This document shows positions 24,816 to 33,479 of a DNA stretch of 64,000 nucleotides, in pieces (positions within the stretch are counted from its first letter, which is position 1; every line of letters starts with the position of its first letter). A program made the position numbers and the translations under genes. The notes under the pieces are model-generated. The model saw only the letters and a program-made list of their open reading frames with translations. It did not search any database and was not told the origin of the DNA. This DNA is from Nonomuraea solani (GTDB lineage: Bacteria > Actinomycetota > Actinomycetes > Streptosporangiales > Streptosporangiaceae), in contig NZ_FNVT01000022.1 of assembly GCF_900108335.1 (NCBI RefSeq), positions 62,001 through 126,000 of the forward strand, read 5' to 3'.

Positions 24816-25680
24816 TGATCGACGGCGGCCGCGTGACGGGTATGACGCCACCCTGCGCGTCGACCAGGACGCGGCCGCCGAGCGCGCTCTTCAGCACGAA
24901 GCCGTAATCGGCCATTCGCCCGAACGCGAGCCTGACGCAGTCTTCGGCGGGGGCGCCGACGGCCCGTACGCCGACGGCGACCGCCTGCTCCGATTCGATG
25001 ACCCGCGTCTCGTACCTGACCGGCTGCTGGCCTGGGCAGGGGTCGGGCGGGCCGGGCAGGCTCACCGTCAGGGATCGGCCATCCGGCGCCAGCCGGGCGT
25101 CCGCCGCCACAGCGGTCGCTCTCACTTCGCCCGGTTTCCAGAGCGCCGCCGGGTCGATCGCCGGCCAGGCCACCGGAGCCTCTGCTCCCCGCACGTAGAA
25201 CAGCCACGCCGGGAGTTTCACGGCGCCCATGTCGGTGCCGAACGAAGCCGAACCCAGCTCACCCCGGACGACCTCCACCGTGTCCGGGGCCGGCCTGGCC
25301 ATCGCCGTGAACGCTTTTTCGGCTGATATCAGTGACATTTCGGCCGGGCCGTCTGGAAGTTCCACCCGGACTTTTCCTGAAGGCGTTTCAACAGGACCGA
25401 ATTTACGGACGAACGCCCGGTTCCGCGTCATGGTTTTGAGCTCGTCCGGCATGCGTTCCGACGGGGCGGCCATCGGAAGGTCACCGATGATCAGCAATGG
25501 CCGCGGGGCCCGATCGGCCGGAAAGGCCGCCCAGTCATCCAGGGTCTTCGGGGGAATGTCGGCCGGCACACGTTTCTCACTCGCTGTGTCCGAGGCATTT
25601 CCGCATGCCACCACGAGAACAAGCACGAGCGCTAATGTTGTCCTTCTCCGGACGTTACGCACACTGCCAAAGATAGTCAT
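24808..25680 (-). CDS. Secreted lipoprotein of unknown function
   Basis: A 290-residue predicted lipoprotein. The N terminus is basic (RNVRRR), followed by a hydrophobic stretch and the lipobox LVVAC, with the lipidated cysteine near residue 28. The mature part has no domain I recognise. It is rich in proline and acidic residues, contains one further cysteine pair (DPCPGQ and EDCVRL), and ends with a beta-rich segment. Start at ATG 25680; GTG 25665 is possible. Its 3' end overlaps the protease gene by eight bases. The 5' end faces the mqo remnant 42 bases away. Confidence 0.7.
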   Translation of the reverse strand: MTIFGSVRNVRRRTTLALVLVLVVACGNASDTASEKRVPADIPPKTLDDWAAFPADRAPRPLLIIGDLPMAAPSERMPDELKTMTRNRAFVRKFGPVETPSGKVRVELPDGPAEMSLISAEKAFTAMARPAPDTVEVVRGELGSASFGTDMGAVKLPAWLFYVRGAEAPVAWPAIDPAALWKPGEVRATAVAADARLAPDGRSLTVSLPGPPDPCPGQQPVRYETRVIESEQAVAVGVRAVGAPAEDCVRLAFGRMADYGFVLKSALGGRVLVDAQGGVIPVTRPPSIIR

Positions 25681-25722
25681 CGAGGGCAGCGCCGTACAGA
25701 ACTCCAATAGCGGTAAGGAAAC

Positions 25723-25833
25723 ATGGAAGTGAGCACCTACGACGTCGTGCTGGTCGGCGGCGGGATCATGAGCGCCACCCTCGGTGCGCTGCTCCGGCGG
25801 GCGAGCTCCAACGCGGCATCGCAGCGCCAGTGA
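25723..25833 (+). pseudogene. N-terminal remnant of malate:quinone oxidoreductase
   Basis: Thirty-six codons open with a good site (AAGGAA four bases before ATG) and encode TYDVVLVGGGIMSATLGALL. This is the FAD-binding start of malate:quinone oxidoreductase, where GGGIMSATLG is diagnostic. After LLRR the match stops, and the frame ends at TGA 25831 after unrelated codons. The remaining more than 450 residues are absent from the window, so this is a deletion remnant rather than a sequencing error. Its ribosome site appears intact, so a 36-residue peptide could still be made. Bases 25834-25959 show nothing further. Confidence 0.8.
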
Positions 25834-25959
25834 CGCGGCCGAGGACGAACGCCACAGGATCCGGGACACGATCGGCGCCGGAGACCTTCCGGGCACCACA
25901 CCTCGACGCTCATGAAAAGCGGCCGCGCGGGCGATGCCGCGCGGCCATTTCGTGGAACT

Positions 25960-26343
25960 TCAGGAAACGGTCAGATAGAACGCGGTGTCGGCCGGCACCC
26001 TGGAGGCGACCCTGCTGTAGACGGCGATGATGTCATCGCGGCCCCAGCCACACGGTGCTCCCCCGACCTCCACGGACAGCGTACGCGCGGCGTTGTACAG
26101 GCCGACCGGCGTGGCGTGCACCGCCACCGCGCCGTCGAGATTGACGTGCTCGTCGACGGCGACGCAGTACGTGCCCTTCGACACGTGCCACACATCGCTG
26201 ATGTGCTTGCTCCGTGAGACGGACCCGTCCATCTCCACCTTGGCCGACGCCTGGGCGTACGGCGTGTCCGCGCGGGCGGCGGACGGAACCAGGACGGCGG
26301 CCGCGGCGAGTGCTCCGGCCGCGATGCGCTTGTAGTTCTTCAT
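25960..26343 (-). CDS. Small secreted protein, tandem paralogue B
   Basis: A 127-residue protein with a signal peptide cut after AARA near residue 25. The mature part has two cysteines (TYCVAVD and APCGWG). It aligns along its length with the adjacent upstream gene: both share a P-Y-A-x-A start, a DG-x-(L/V)-x6-I-D/S-x-W segment, YCV, a second cysteine before a D-(D/N)-x-(I/V)-A-V segment, and an F-x-L-x-(V/I)-S end. I do not recognise the family. It starts 22 bases after the stop of its paralogue, so both lie in one operon. Confidence 0.75.
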   Translation of the reverse strand: MKNYKRIAAGALAAAAVLVPSAARADTPYAQASAKVEMDGSVSRSKHISDVWHVSKGTYCVAVDEHVNLDGAVAVHATPVGLYNAARTLSVEVGGAPCGWGRDDIIAVYSRVASRVPADTAFYLTVS

Positions 26344-26365
26344 GTCGGTGTCCCTTTGGTCCCGT

Positions 26366-26755
26366 TCAGGAGATGGCCAGGTCGAAGCCGCCGTCGGCGA
26401 GCCGCCCGTGGGTCGTGTCGTAGACGTGAACGGCGACGGTGTTGTCCCGCTTACAGGTCGCCGACTTGTTCCGGTAGGCGATGTGCGGCAGCCGCCGGGC
26501 GTTCCGTGGCGTGATCTGGATCAGCGCCTTTGCCACGTCCACGTCGTAGGCGACCCGGACGCAGTATTTGCCCGTGCCGGCCCGCCAGGAGTCGATGACG
26601 TTCTTGCCGTTGTTCAGCTTCCCGTCCGCGTCGACGATGGCCCCGGCTCTGGCGTACGGAGCCCAGAGATCGGCGTGTGCGGCGGGGCCGGCGGCGACGA
26701 GAATGCCACCGGTGGCGACCAGCGCCAGGGCGCCCGCAAGGGTGCTACGGAACAT
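26366..26755 (-). CDS. Small secreted protein, tandem paralogue A
   Basis: A 129-residue secreted protein. The signal peptide ends near residue 28 (AAHA). The mature domain of about 100 residues shares its pattern of conserved positions with the downstream paralogue (see that entry), including the two cysteines, here in KYCVRV and ATCKRD, which likely form one disulfide. Its charge differs: it is richer in lysine and arginine, whereas the partner is closer to neutral. Family unknown. It is the first gene of the two-gene unit; its start has an upstream GAAAGGAAC site. Confidence 0.75.
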   Translation of the reverse strand: MFRSTLAGALALVATGGILVAAGPAAHADLWAPYARAGAIVDADGKLNNGKNVIDSWRAGTGKYCVRVAYDVDVAKALIQITPRNARRLPHIAYRNKSATCKRDNTVAVHVYDTTHGRLADGGFDLAIS

Positions 26756-26865
26756 AGACGTTCCTTTCGATGACGTACAGATACGATCCGTAGCTGAAAA
26801 TAGGCAGCGTGTGAGGGCCGCGTCGCGAACCGCGCCGCAGCCCTACGCTCAAGGAATATTGGTGC

Positions 26866-27741
26866 TCAGTTGGTGAGATCGTCGTACCACTGAGGGTTGG
26901 GGACCTTCAGCGGCTCGGGCGCGGCGCCGGGGCCGGGTTCGACGTAGAGCTCGACGGCGTCGGAGCTGTACGGGCGGGTGCCGTTGACGGTCCAGCCGTT
27001 CTTGACCTGGTCCGCGGTGGCGGGATGATCGCGGTAGCCGTCCTCGCCCTGCTTCCACAGCAGGCGGTAGGTGACCTTCAGCCCGCGCCGGAGCGCCTCG
27101 GCGCGCACCACGGCGACCTTCTTGCCGTGCGTCTTGTAGCCCTTCAGCGACTCCTCCCCCATGGGGTCGTAGGGACGGTCGTTGGCGTACGGTTCGCCCG
27201 GCTCGGCAGGGCGGCCGACGCCGAAGACGACCCGGCCGGGGAAGTCGGACGGCATCCAGACCTTGCCGCAGAAGGCCGACGCGCACGGCCGCACATCCTG
27301 GACACCGATGCTGCCGTGCCACCTGAAGCCCTCCGGGACGACCGGGCCGATCAGGTCACCCACCTCGTCCGGCGCCACCGGGATGACCTTCACCCGGACG
27401 TTCAGCCCGACCGCGCGGAACGCCTCCTCGAAGCGCCGGTGGTCGGCCGCGGGGTCGGTGATGGTGACGCTGAAATGGTCGTCGCCCTTCTTGATGGAGA
27501 CGGCCGCGTTGGCGTATTCGGTGGCCGGGCCGGTGGACGGCAGGCCGACGCCGATCGCGACGGCCACGGCCAGGGCGGTCGCCGCCGACAGCAGCAGTGC
27601 CGGCCGCGTGGTGAGGAACCGGCGGCGCGCCGGAGTGGTGGTGGCCATGATCGCCGCCCGCAGCTCGCGCGCGCCGGGCCCCTGAACCGGCGCGTGCGGG
27701 GCAGGGTCGATGGCCTTGACCAGGTGATCGATGTTCTTCAC
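26866..27741 (-). CDS. Membrane-anchored CU044_5270-type protein paired with an ECF sigma factor
   Basis: A 291-residue protein. A cytoplasmic N terminus of about 65 residues precedes one membrane helix (LLLSAATALAVAVAIGVGL). The rest is an extracytoplasmic domain with two cysteines (RPCASAFCGK). This layout matches actinobacterial proteins encoded next to ECF sigma factors and annotated as the CU044_5270 family. They may act as anti-sigma factors, but no zinc-binding HxxxCxxC motif is visible. The GTG start overlaps the sigma stop by four bases (GTGA), so the two are translationally coupled. Confidence 0.75.
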   Translation of the reverse strand: MKNIDHLVKAIDPAPHAPVQGPGARELRAAIMATTTPARRRFLTTRPALLLSAATALAVAVAIGVGLPSTGPATEYANAAVSIKKGDDHFSVTITDPAADHRRFEEAFRAVGLNVRVKVIPVAPDEVGDLIGPVVPEGFRWHGSIGVQDVRPCASAFCGKVWMPSDFPGRVVFGVGRPAEPGEPYANDRPYDPMGEESLKGYKTHGKKVAVVRAEALRRGLKVTYRLLWKQGEDGYRDHPATADQVKNGWTVNGTRPYSSDAVELYVEPGPGAAPEPLKVPNPQWYDDLTN

Positions 27742-28250
27742 GCTTCCCCCATCACGATCGTCGAGGACGGCCGGCGGCGCAGTGTGGCCGCCAGTCGTTT
27801 CCGCGCCCGGTGCAGGCGGGTCCTGGCGGCGATGGCCGTACAGCCCAGGACCTTGGCGATCTGCTCGCTGCTCAGCTCCTCCCAGCACGCCAGCGCCAGG
27901 ACCTCCCGGTCCCGCTCGCCCAGCTCGTCGAAGGCGGCACGGACGTACTCCAGATCGGCCGGCGTGCCCGGCCGGTCGGCGGCCAGCTCGTCGCGGAGCC
28001 GGTCGGCGAGGCCGGCCCGGCGCGAGGCGCCGCGCTTCTGGTTGGCCAGGACGCGGCGGGCCACACCATAGAGCCACAGCAGCGCCCGCTCCCCCTCGGG
28101 CACCTCGCCGATCCGCCGCCAGGCGGTGAGGAACGTCTCGGAGATGACGTCGGCGGTGTCGTCGGGCGAGCCGGTACGGCGGGCGGCGTACTGGTGTATC
28201 GCCGAGTAGTACGCGTCATAGACCGCTTCGAAGCGATCCCGGTCTGTCAC
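27738..28250 (-). CDS. ECF RNA polymerase sigma factor
   Basis: A 170-residue sigma-70 family factor of the ECF group. Region 2 is at about residues 5-75 (FEAVYDAYYSAIHQYAARR, then ADVISETFLTAWRRI, with the -10 contact helix). Region 4 is at about 105-160 (RDREVLALACWEELSSEQIA, AIAARTRLHRARKRL). I start at GTG 28250, eight bases after AAGGAG; the long upstream extension has no sigma homology. A 7-base-arm hairpin lies in the leader. It is co-translated with the membrane protein that follows, its likely partner. Confidence 0.85.
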   Translation of the reverse strand: MTDRDRFEAVYDAYYSAIHQYAARRTGSPDDTADVISETFLTAWRRIGEVPEGERALLWLYGVARRVLANQKRGASRRAGLADRLRDELAADRPGTPADLEYVRAAFDELGERDREVLALACWEELSSEQIAKVLGCTAIAARTRLHRARKRLAATLRRRPSSTIVMGEA

Positions 28251-28272
28251 GGATTCTCCTTGCCGAAGGTGG

Positions 28273-28294
28273 CGGACACCCTGGTTTGTGTCCG
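28273..28294 (-). promoter_or_regulatory. Small inverted repeat in the leader of the ECF sigma gene
   Basis: Arms CGGACAC (28273-28279) and GTGTCCG (28288-28294) flank an eight-base loop, 23 bases before the start codon. It could be a leader hairpin or an operator. The rest of 28251-28443 is the divergent promoter region shared with the SARP gene. Confidence 0.35.
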
Positions 28295-28443
28295 GCATCC
28301 TGCGGGGCGTTGCAAATCTCCGGATCCTGGTTCGATGCGAGCGATGTGAGCGATCTTCCTGTCTTTCCCCTCTCGACCCGTGAAGACCTGTAGGTAACAA
28401 TCGGCCCAGATACCACAAGCGTCATAAGCAAGGAGTAAGGGCC

Positions 28444-31236
28444 TTGGTTGATGCGACTTTCAAGGTCTTGGGCCCGGTGCAGGTACGCTGGCCCGATGGC
28501 CGGCAGGTCCAGTTGGGCGGCAAGCTGTGCGCCGTGCTCGCCACCCTCCTGGTCAACGTCAACACCGTGGTCTCCAGGGAACGCATGGTCGCGACGCTCT
28601 GGGAGGAGCCTCCCGCGTCGGCGATCGCGAACCTGCACACGTACGTCTCGCAGTTGCGCAGGGCGCTGCCCCCGGAGACGCGGCTGTCCACCAAAGACAC
28701 GGGCTACCTGCTCGAAGCGGCCGTCGAAGAGGTCGATCTGCTGCGGTTCGAGCAGGCGGTACGGCTCGCGCACGCCGCGGCCGAGCAGGGCGACCTCCAG
28801 GCCGTCGCCCGCCAGTACGAGAGCGCCCTGTCGATGTGGCGGGGACGCCCCGCCGAGGGCACCACGCTCGCCGGCCCCATGCTCGCCCGCGTGACCGAGC
28901 TGGAAGAGCGGCTGGCCGCGGCGCGCCTGGACTGGGCCGAAGCGAAGATCGCGCTCGGCCTGCCCGCGAACGCCATCGAGGACCTGCGGCTGTTCGTCGC
29001 CGAGCAGCCGCTGCGCGAGCGCGCCTGGCACCTGATCATGCTCGCGCACTCGCAGGCGGGCCAGCGCGACAAGGCGCTGGAGGCATTCCGGCAGGCCCGC
29101 TCGGTGCTCATCGACGAACTGGGCCTCGAACCGGGTGAGGAGCTCCAGCAGCTCCAGGCCGGCATCCTGGCCGGCACCATGGTGGTGAACGGGTCCGCGC
29201 CGCGGGCGGGGGTCTACCGGCTCCCGTCGGACGTCAAGCATTTCAGCGGCCGGGAGGCCGAGCTGGCCGCCCTGGACGCGTTCGTCCTCACTGAAGACGA
29301 GGAGCCGCCGTACACCGCCACGACCTGCGTGATCAGCGGCACGGGCGGAGTCGGGAAGACCGCGCTCGCCGTGCACTGGGCCCACCGGGTGCGGGAGCAT
29401 TTTCCCGATGGTCAGCTTTACGTGGATCTGCAGGGGTTCAGCCCGGGCGCCACGCAGATGCCGTCCGCCCAGGCCGTCCGGATCCTTCTGGGGTTCCTGC
29501 AGCCGCCGCACCACGGCATACCGTCCACCTTCGAGGAGCAGGTCGGGCTCTATCGCAACCTGCTGGCCGGCAAGCGGGTGCTCGTCATCCTGGACAACGC
29601 CCGCGAGACCGACCAGGTGCGCCCGCTGTTGTCGCCGTCGCCGGGCAGCCTCACGCTGGTGACCGGCCGTACCGTGCTCACCGGCCTGATCGCGACCGAG
29701 GGCGCTCATCTGCTGCGGCTGAGCCCGCTCTCCCACGCCGAGGCCGGCCGGCTGCTGAAACGCCGCCTGGGCCAGGACCGGGTGTCGGCGGAACGCGAGG
29801 CGGCCGACGACATCATCAGGACGTGCGCCGGGCTGCCGCTGGCCCTGGGCATCGTCGCCGCGCGCGCCATCATCGACGCCGGGCTGCCCCTGACCGCGCT
29901 GGCCGAGGAGCTCCAGGCGGAGAGCACCCGGCTGGACGCGTTACAGACCGACGAGCTGAGCACCGACTTACGCGAGGTCTTCGGCTCCTCCTACGGCGTG
30001 CTGCCCGCCGCGGCGGCCGGGGCCTTCGCCCAGCTTGGTCTGGCGCCGGGCCCGGACATCAGCCTGACGGCCGCCGCCAGCCTCATCGGCCGCTCGGTGG
30101 TGCAGGCCCGTTCGCTGCTGCGCACGCTGGAGACCGCCCATCTGCTGCACCAGCACGTTCCTGGGCGGTATCGGATGCACGATCTCGTCCGGCTTTATGC
30201 CATCGAACGCGCCGCCCGCGATCTGAGCGAGGACGAACGCGCGGCGGCCGTACGCCGGCTGGTGGACTTCTACCTGCACACCTCGTACGTCGCCGACCTC
30301 CTGCTCTCCCCCCGCCGCCGTGGCATGTTCGAGCTGGCCCCGGCCGCGCCCGGCTGCCTGCCGCGCAACCTGGCGGACGCGGCGACGGCGCAGGAATGGT
30401 TCAGGGCCGAGCATCCCTGCCTGCTGGCCGCCCAGCGCCTGGCCGCCGAGCACGGGCTGCACCTCGCCGTGTGGCAACTGGCCTGGACGCTGGACACCTT
30501 CCATCTCGGTCACAACCTGCTCCAGACCTCCGTTTCGACCTGGCGGATGGCCTCGACCGTCGAGCACCCGGAGGATTCGGCGGCCCACGCCCTGATCCAC
30601 CAGATGCTCGGCCGCGCCTGCGCCCGCGCGGGGCACCACGAGGAGTCCTTGCCGCATCTGGCCGAGGCTCTGTCCCTGTACGAGCGGTCCGGCGACATTC
30701 CCGGCCAGGCGTACGTACGCCACACGCTCGCCCTGGCCTGGGAGCAGCAGGGCGAGCACGAGCAGGCGCTGGTCCACCTGGAGCACGCGCTGCGCCTGTA
30801 CCGGAAGGTCGGCGACACCACGGAGGAGGCCAACGCGCTCAACTCCCTGGGCTGGAACCACGCGCTGCTGGCCGACTTCGCCGATGCCCAGAGGCACTGC
30901 GAGCAGGCGCTGGTCCTGAACCGCCGCCACGGCGACCGTCTCGGCGAGGCGGCGACGCTCGACAGCCTCGGCTACATCGCCCACAACACCGGCCACCACG
31001 CGCAAGCCCTCGACTACTACCACCACGCCCTCGACCTGCGCCGCGCCTCCGGTTATGCCAGCAAGGAGGCCGAGACCCTGTCGCGGCTGGGCGACACCTA
31101 CCACGCGCTCGGCCGGCACACCGAGGCCGCCCAATCCTGGAACCACGCCCTGATCATCTACCGGGCTCAGGCTCACACCACGAAGACGCGGCACGTACAG
31201 GCCAAGCTCGACGCCCTGCGCACGTTATCGATCTGA
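28444..31236 (+). CDS. SARP-family regulator, AfsR-like (HTH-BTAD-NB-ARC-TPR)
   Basis: A 930-residue pathway regulator. The OmpR-type winged helix is at about residues 10-90 (GLNPRL-type region NLHTYVSQLRRAL). The bacterial transcriptional activation domain lies near 95-245, and an NB-ARC ATPase follows with P-loop GTGGVGKTAL near 299-308 and LVILDNARE. TPR helices run from about 700 to the end (EEANALNSLGW, GEAATLDSLGYIAH). AfsR-like proteins activate secondary-metabolite or developmental genes. I accept the TTG start because AAGGAG lies eight bases upstream and the protein homology begins there. It converges with the decarboxylase gene, overlapping by 12 bases. Its targets are unknown. Confidence 0.9.
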   Translation: MVDATFKVLGPVQVRWPDGRQVQLGGKLCAVLATLLVNVNTVVSRERMVATLWEEPPASAIANLHTYVSQLRRALPPETRLSTKDTGYLLEAAVEEVDLLRFEQAVRLAHAAAEQGDLQAVARQYESALSMWRGRPAEGTTLAGPMLARVTELEERLAAARLDWAEAKIALGLPANAIEDLRLFVAEQPLRERAWHLIMLAHSQAGQRDKALEAFRQARSVLIDELGLEPGEELQQLQAGILAGTMVVNGSAPRAGVYRLPSDVKHFSGREAELAALDAFVLTEDEEPPYTATTCVISGTGGVGKTALAVHWAHRVREHFPDGQLYVDLQGFSPGATQMPSAQAVRILLGFLQPPHHGIPSTFEEQVGLYRNLLAGKRVLVILDNARETDQVRPLLSPSPGSLTLVTGRTVLTGLIATEGAHLLRLSPLSHAEAGRLLKRRLGQDRVSAEREAADDIIRTCAGLPLALGIVAARAIIDAGLPLTALAEELQAESTRLDALQTDELSTDLREVFGSSYGVLPAAAAGAFAQLGLAPGPDISLTAAASLIGRSVVQARSLLRTLETAHLLHQHVPGRYRMHDLVRLYAIERAARDLSEDERAAAVRRLVDFYLHTSYVADLLLSPRRRGMFELAPAAPGCLPRNLADAATAQEWFRAEHPCLLAAQRLAAEHGLHLAVWQLAWTLDTFHLGHNLLQTSVSTWRMASTVEHPEDSAAHALIHQMLGRACARAGHHEESLPHLAEALSLYERSGDIPGQAYVRHTLALAWEQQGEHEQALVHLEHALRLYRKVGDTTEEANALNSLGWNHALLADFADAQRHCEQALVLNRRHGDRLGEAATLDSLGYIAHNTGHHAQALDYYHHALDLRRASGYASKEAETLSRLGDTYHALGRHTEAAQSWNHALIIYRAQAHTTKTRHVQAKLDALRTLSI

Positions 31237-32625
31237 GTTCCGGATCGCCTCGATGGCCTCTTCGACGCGGTCCAGGTGCGTGCGGTGGCTGACGACGCAC
31301 AGGCGGAGCATGTACGTGCCGCCGATCATGGTGCTGGACAGCAGCACCCGGCCACCGGCGTTGACCCGCCGCAGGAGCCGGGCGTTGCAGGCGTCGGCGT
31401 CGCCGTCGCCGGGCACCCGGCGGAACGCCACGGTCGTCAGCGAAGGCTCCCAGGGGACCTCGAACCCGGCGTCCACCAGCGCCGAGTGCGCCACCCTGGC
31501 CAGGTCGAGCTTCTCGTCGAGCGCCTCGCGGAAGGCCGCCAGCCCGTGCAGCTTGATGGGCAGCCACAGCCGCAGGCCACGGAAGTCCCGCGTCAGTTCC
31601 GGGGAGTACTCGGTGAAGTTGGGGATGTCGTCCTCGGCGCCCAGGTCCTGCAGGTAGTGGGCGTCGAGGTGGTGCGCCTGGCGCAGCCGCGGCCCGTCGC
31701 GGACGAGCAGGGCGCCGGTGCCGTACGGCAGGAACATCGCCTTGTGCGGATCGAGGGTGATCGAGTCGGCGCGCTCGATGCCGCGCAGCAGGGCCCGGCC
31801 GCGCTCGGTGAGCTGGAACGGGCCGCCGTAGGCCGCGTCGACGTGGAACCAGAGCCCTTCCGCGCGGGCGACGTCCGCCAGGGCGTCCAGCGGATCGACG
31901 GCGCCGGTGTTCGTCGTGCCGGCGCTGCCGATGACCAGGAACGGCCGCCGTCCCGCCGCGCGGTCGTCGGCCACCATGCGGGCCAGCGCCTTCGGGTCCA
32001 TGGTGAGGCTGCCGAGCGTCGGCACCGTGCGCACATGGGCGCGCGGGAAGCCGGCGAGCCGGGCGGCCTTGGCCGAGGAGGCGTGGGTCTGGTCGGTGAC
32101 GTACAGGGTGCCGTCGAGGAAGTCCTCGTCGAGCAGCGCGGTACGCGCGGTGACGACGGCCGAGAAGTTGGCCATCGAGCCGCCGGAGGTGAGGATGCCG
32201 CGCGCCGCCGGCGGATAACCGAACAGGTCGCACAACCAGCGGATCGCGGTCGCCTCGATCTGGGCGCAGGCGGGCGCCAGATTCCACACCGACACGTACT
32301 TGTTGAGCGCCGCCGCCAGGAGGTCGGCCAGCGCGGACACGTACAGGCCGCCGCCGGGGACATAGGCGAGATAGCCCGGCCCCGCGCTGGTCGCCCCGCC
32401 GGCGGCCGCCGCGGCCACCGTCTCCAGCAGCCCGTCCCAGTCGGTGCCGTGCTCGGGGGCCGGCTCGCGCAGCCGGGCGGCCAGGTCGGTGGCGCCGCCG
32501 AGGTCGAAGGCGGGCAGGTGGGGCAGATCCCGGATGTACGCCTCGACCAGGGACAGTGCCGCCATGCCCATCTCGCGCATGTGAGCCTGGTCAGGTTCAA
32601 GGGCATAGCGCGGCATTTCGGACAT
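31225..32625 (-). CDS. PLP-dependent decarboxylase (group II, aromatic amino acid/glutamate type)
   Basis: A 466-residue group II decarboxylase. The cofactor lysine is in SITLDPHKAM near residue 290, and HVDAAYGG supplies the aspartate that contacts the pyridine nitrogen. LTSGGSMANF and IGSAGTTNTGAVD are further family motifs. These enzymes make amines from aromatic or acidic amino acids; the substrate is not evident. Start at ATG 32625. The gene begins 27 bases after the last sugar permease gene on the same strand and may be part of that transcript, which is unusual company. The 3' end overlaps the SARP gene. Confidence 0.85.
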   Translation of the reverse strand: MSEMPRYALEPDQAHMREMGMAALSLVEAYIRDLPHLPAFDLGGATDLAARLREPAPEHGTDWDGLLETVAAAAAGGATSAGPGYLAYVPGGGLYVSALADLLAAALNKYVSVWNLAPACAQIEATAIRWLCDLFGYPPAARGILTSGGSMANFSAVVTARTALLDEDFLDGTLYVTDQTHASSAKAARLAGFPRAHVRTVPTLGSLTMDPKALARMVADDRAAGRRPFLVIGSAGTTNTGAVDPLDALADVARAEGLWFHVDAAYGGPFQLTERGRALLRGIERADSITLDPHKAMFLPYGTGALLVRDGPRLRQAHHLDAHYLQDLGAEDDIPNFTEYSPELTRDFRGLRLWLPIKLHGLAAFREALDEKLDLARVAHSALVDAGFEVPWEPSLTTVAFRRVPGDGDADACNARLLRRVNAGGRVLLSSTMIGGTYMLRLCVVSHRTHLDRVEEAIEAIRNSDR

Positions 32626-32651
32626 GCTGGCATCGTGCCACACGCGCCCCG

Positions 32652-33479
32652 TCAGCCCTTGAAGGCACCGTCCATGATCCCGGCCACCATCCGCCTGCCC
32701 ACGAAGACGAACAGGACGATCAGCGGCAGGGTGGCCAGGAACGAGCCCGACATGGCCAGTCCGAGATCGACGGTGAAGCTGTTCTGCAGGGCCTTGATGG
32801 CGATCTGCGCGGTGTACATCTCCGGCGATTTCAGCACGATGAACGGCCACAGGAAGTCGTTCCACGCGGTCACGAAACCGAGCAGGCCGAGCACGAACGC
32901 GGCCGGCCGGACCAGCGGGAACGCGATCCGCCAGAAGATCTGCCAGGTGGTCGCGCCGTCGATGCGGGCGGCCTGGAGGATCTCGTCGCTGATCGTGGTG
33001 GACAGGTGCTGGCGCATCCAGAAGATGCCGAACGCGCTGGCCAGCCCCGGCACGATGATCGCCTGCAGGGTGTCCACCCAGCCCAGCGAGGAGATGATCA
33101 TGTACTGCGGGATGACGGCGAGCTGCGTCGGCACCGTCATCGTCAGCACCACGATCAGGAACAGCACGTTGCGGCCGGGAAAGCGCAGCTTGGCGAACGC
33201 GAACCCGGCCAGCGAGCAGAGCACCGCGTGCCCGACGCCGATCGTCCCGGCCACGATGAGGCTGTTGACGATCGAGCGCACGAACGGCACCGTCGTGAAC
33301 ACCAGCCCGGCCAGGTGGAAGAAGTTCCCGCCGGGCACGACCTCGGGCGGTAGCTGGGTGGCGGTCGCGGTGTCGGTGGTCGCGACCACGAACATCCAGT
33401 ACAGCGGGAACAGGCAGGCCACGGCGGCCAGCGCGAGCATGAGGTAGGTCCACCAGCGGACCCGGCTGGACTTGTTCAC
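32652..33479 (-). CDS. Sugar ABC transporter permease (second subunit, MalG-like)
   Basis: A 275-residue inner-membrane permease with about six helices. The cytoplasmic EAA loop for ATPase contact is visible as EILQAARIDGATTWQIFWRIAFPLVRP near residues 185-211. It is the MalG-type partner of the preceding permease and completes the channel for an oligo- or monosaccharide. The GTG start overlaps the upstream stop (GTGA). No ATPase gene is present in the operon. Many actinomycete sugar importers share one ATPase (MsiK) encoded elsewhere. Confidence 0.9.
   Translation of the reverse strand: MNKSSRVRWWTYLMLALAAVACLFPLYWMFVVATTDTATATQLPPEVVPGGNFFHLAGLVFTTVPFVRSIVNSLIVAGTIGVGHAVLCSLAGFAFAKLRFPGRNVLFLIVVLTMTVPTQLAVIPQYMIISSLGWVDTLQAIIVPGLASAFGIFWMRQHLSTTISDEILQAARIDGATTWQIFWRIAFPLVRPAAFVLGLLGFVTAWNDFLWPFIVLKSPEMYTAQIAIKALQNSFTVDLGLAMSGSFLATLPLIVLFVFVGRRMVAGIMDGAFKG

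Noticed and set aside
25834..25959. Searched for the rest of mqo after the remnant
   Set aside because: No further FAD-binding or C-terminal mqo motif is readable in any frame here or elsewhere in the window.
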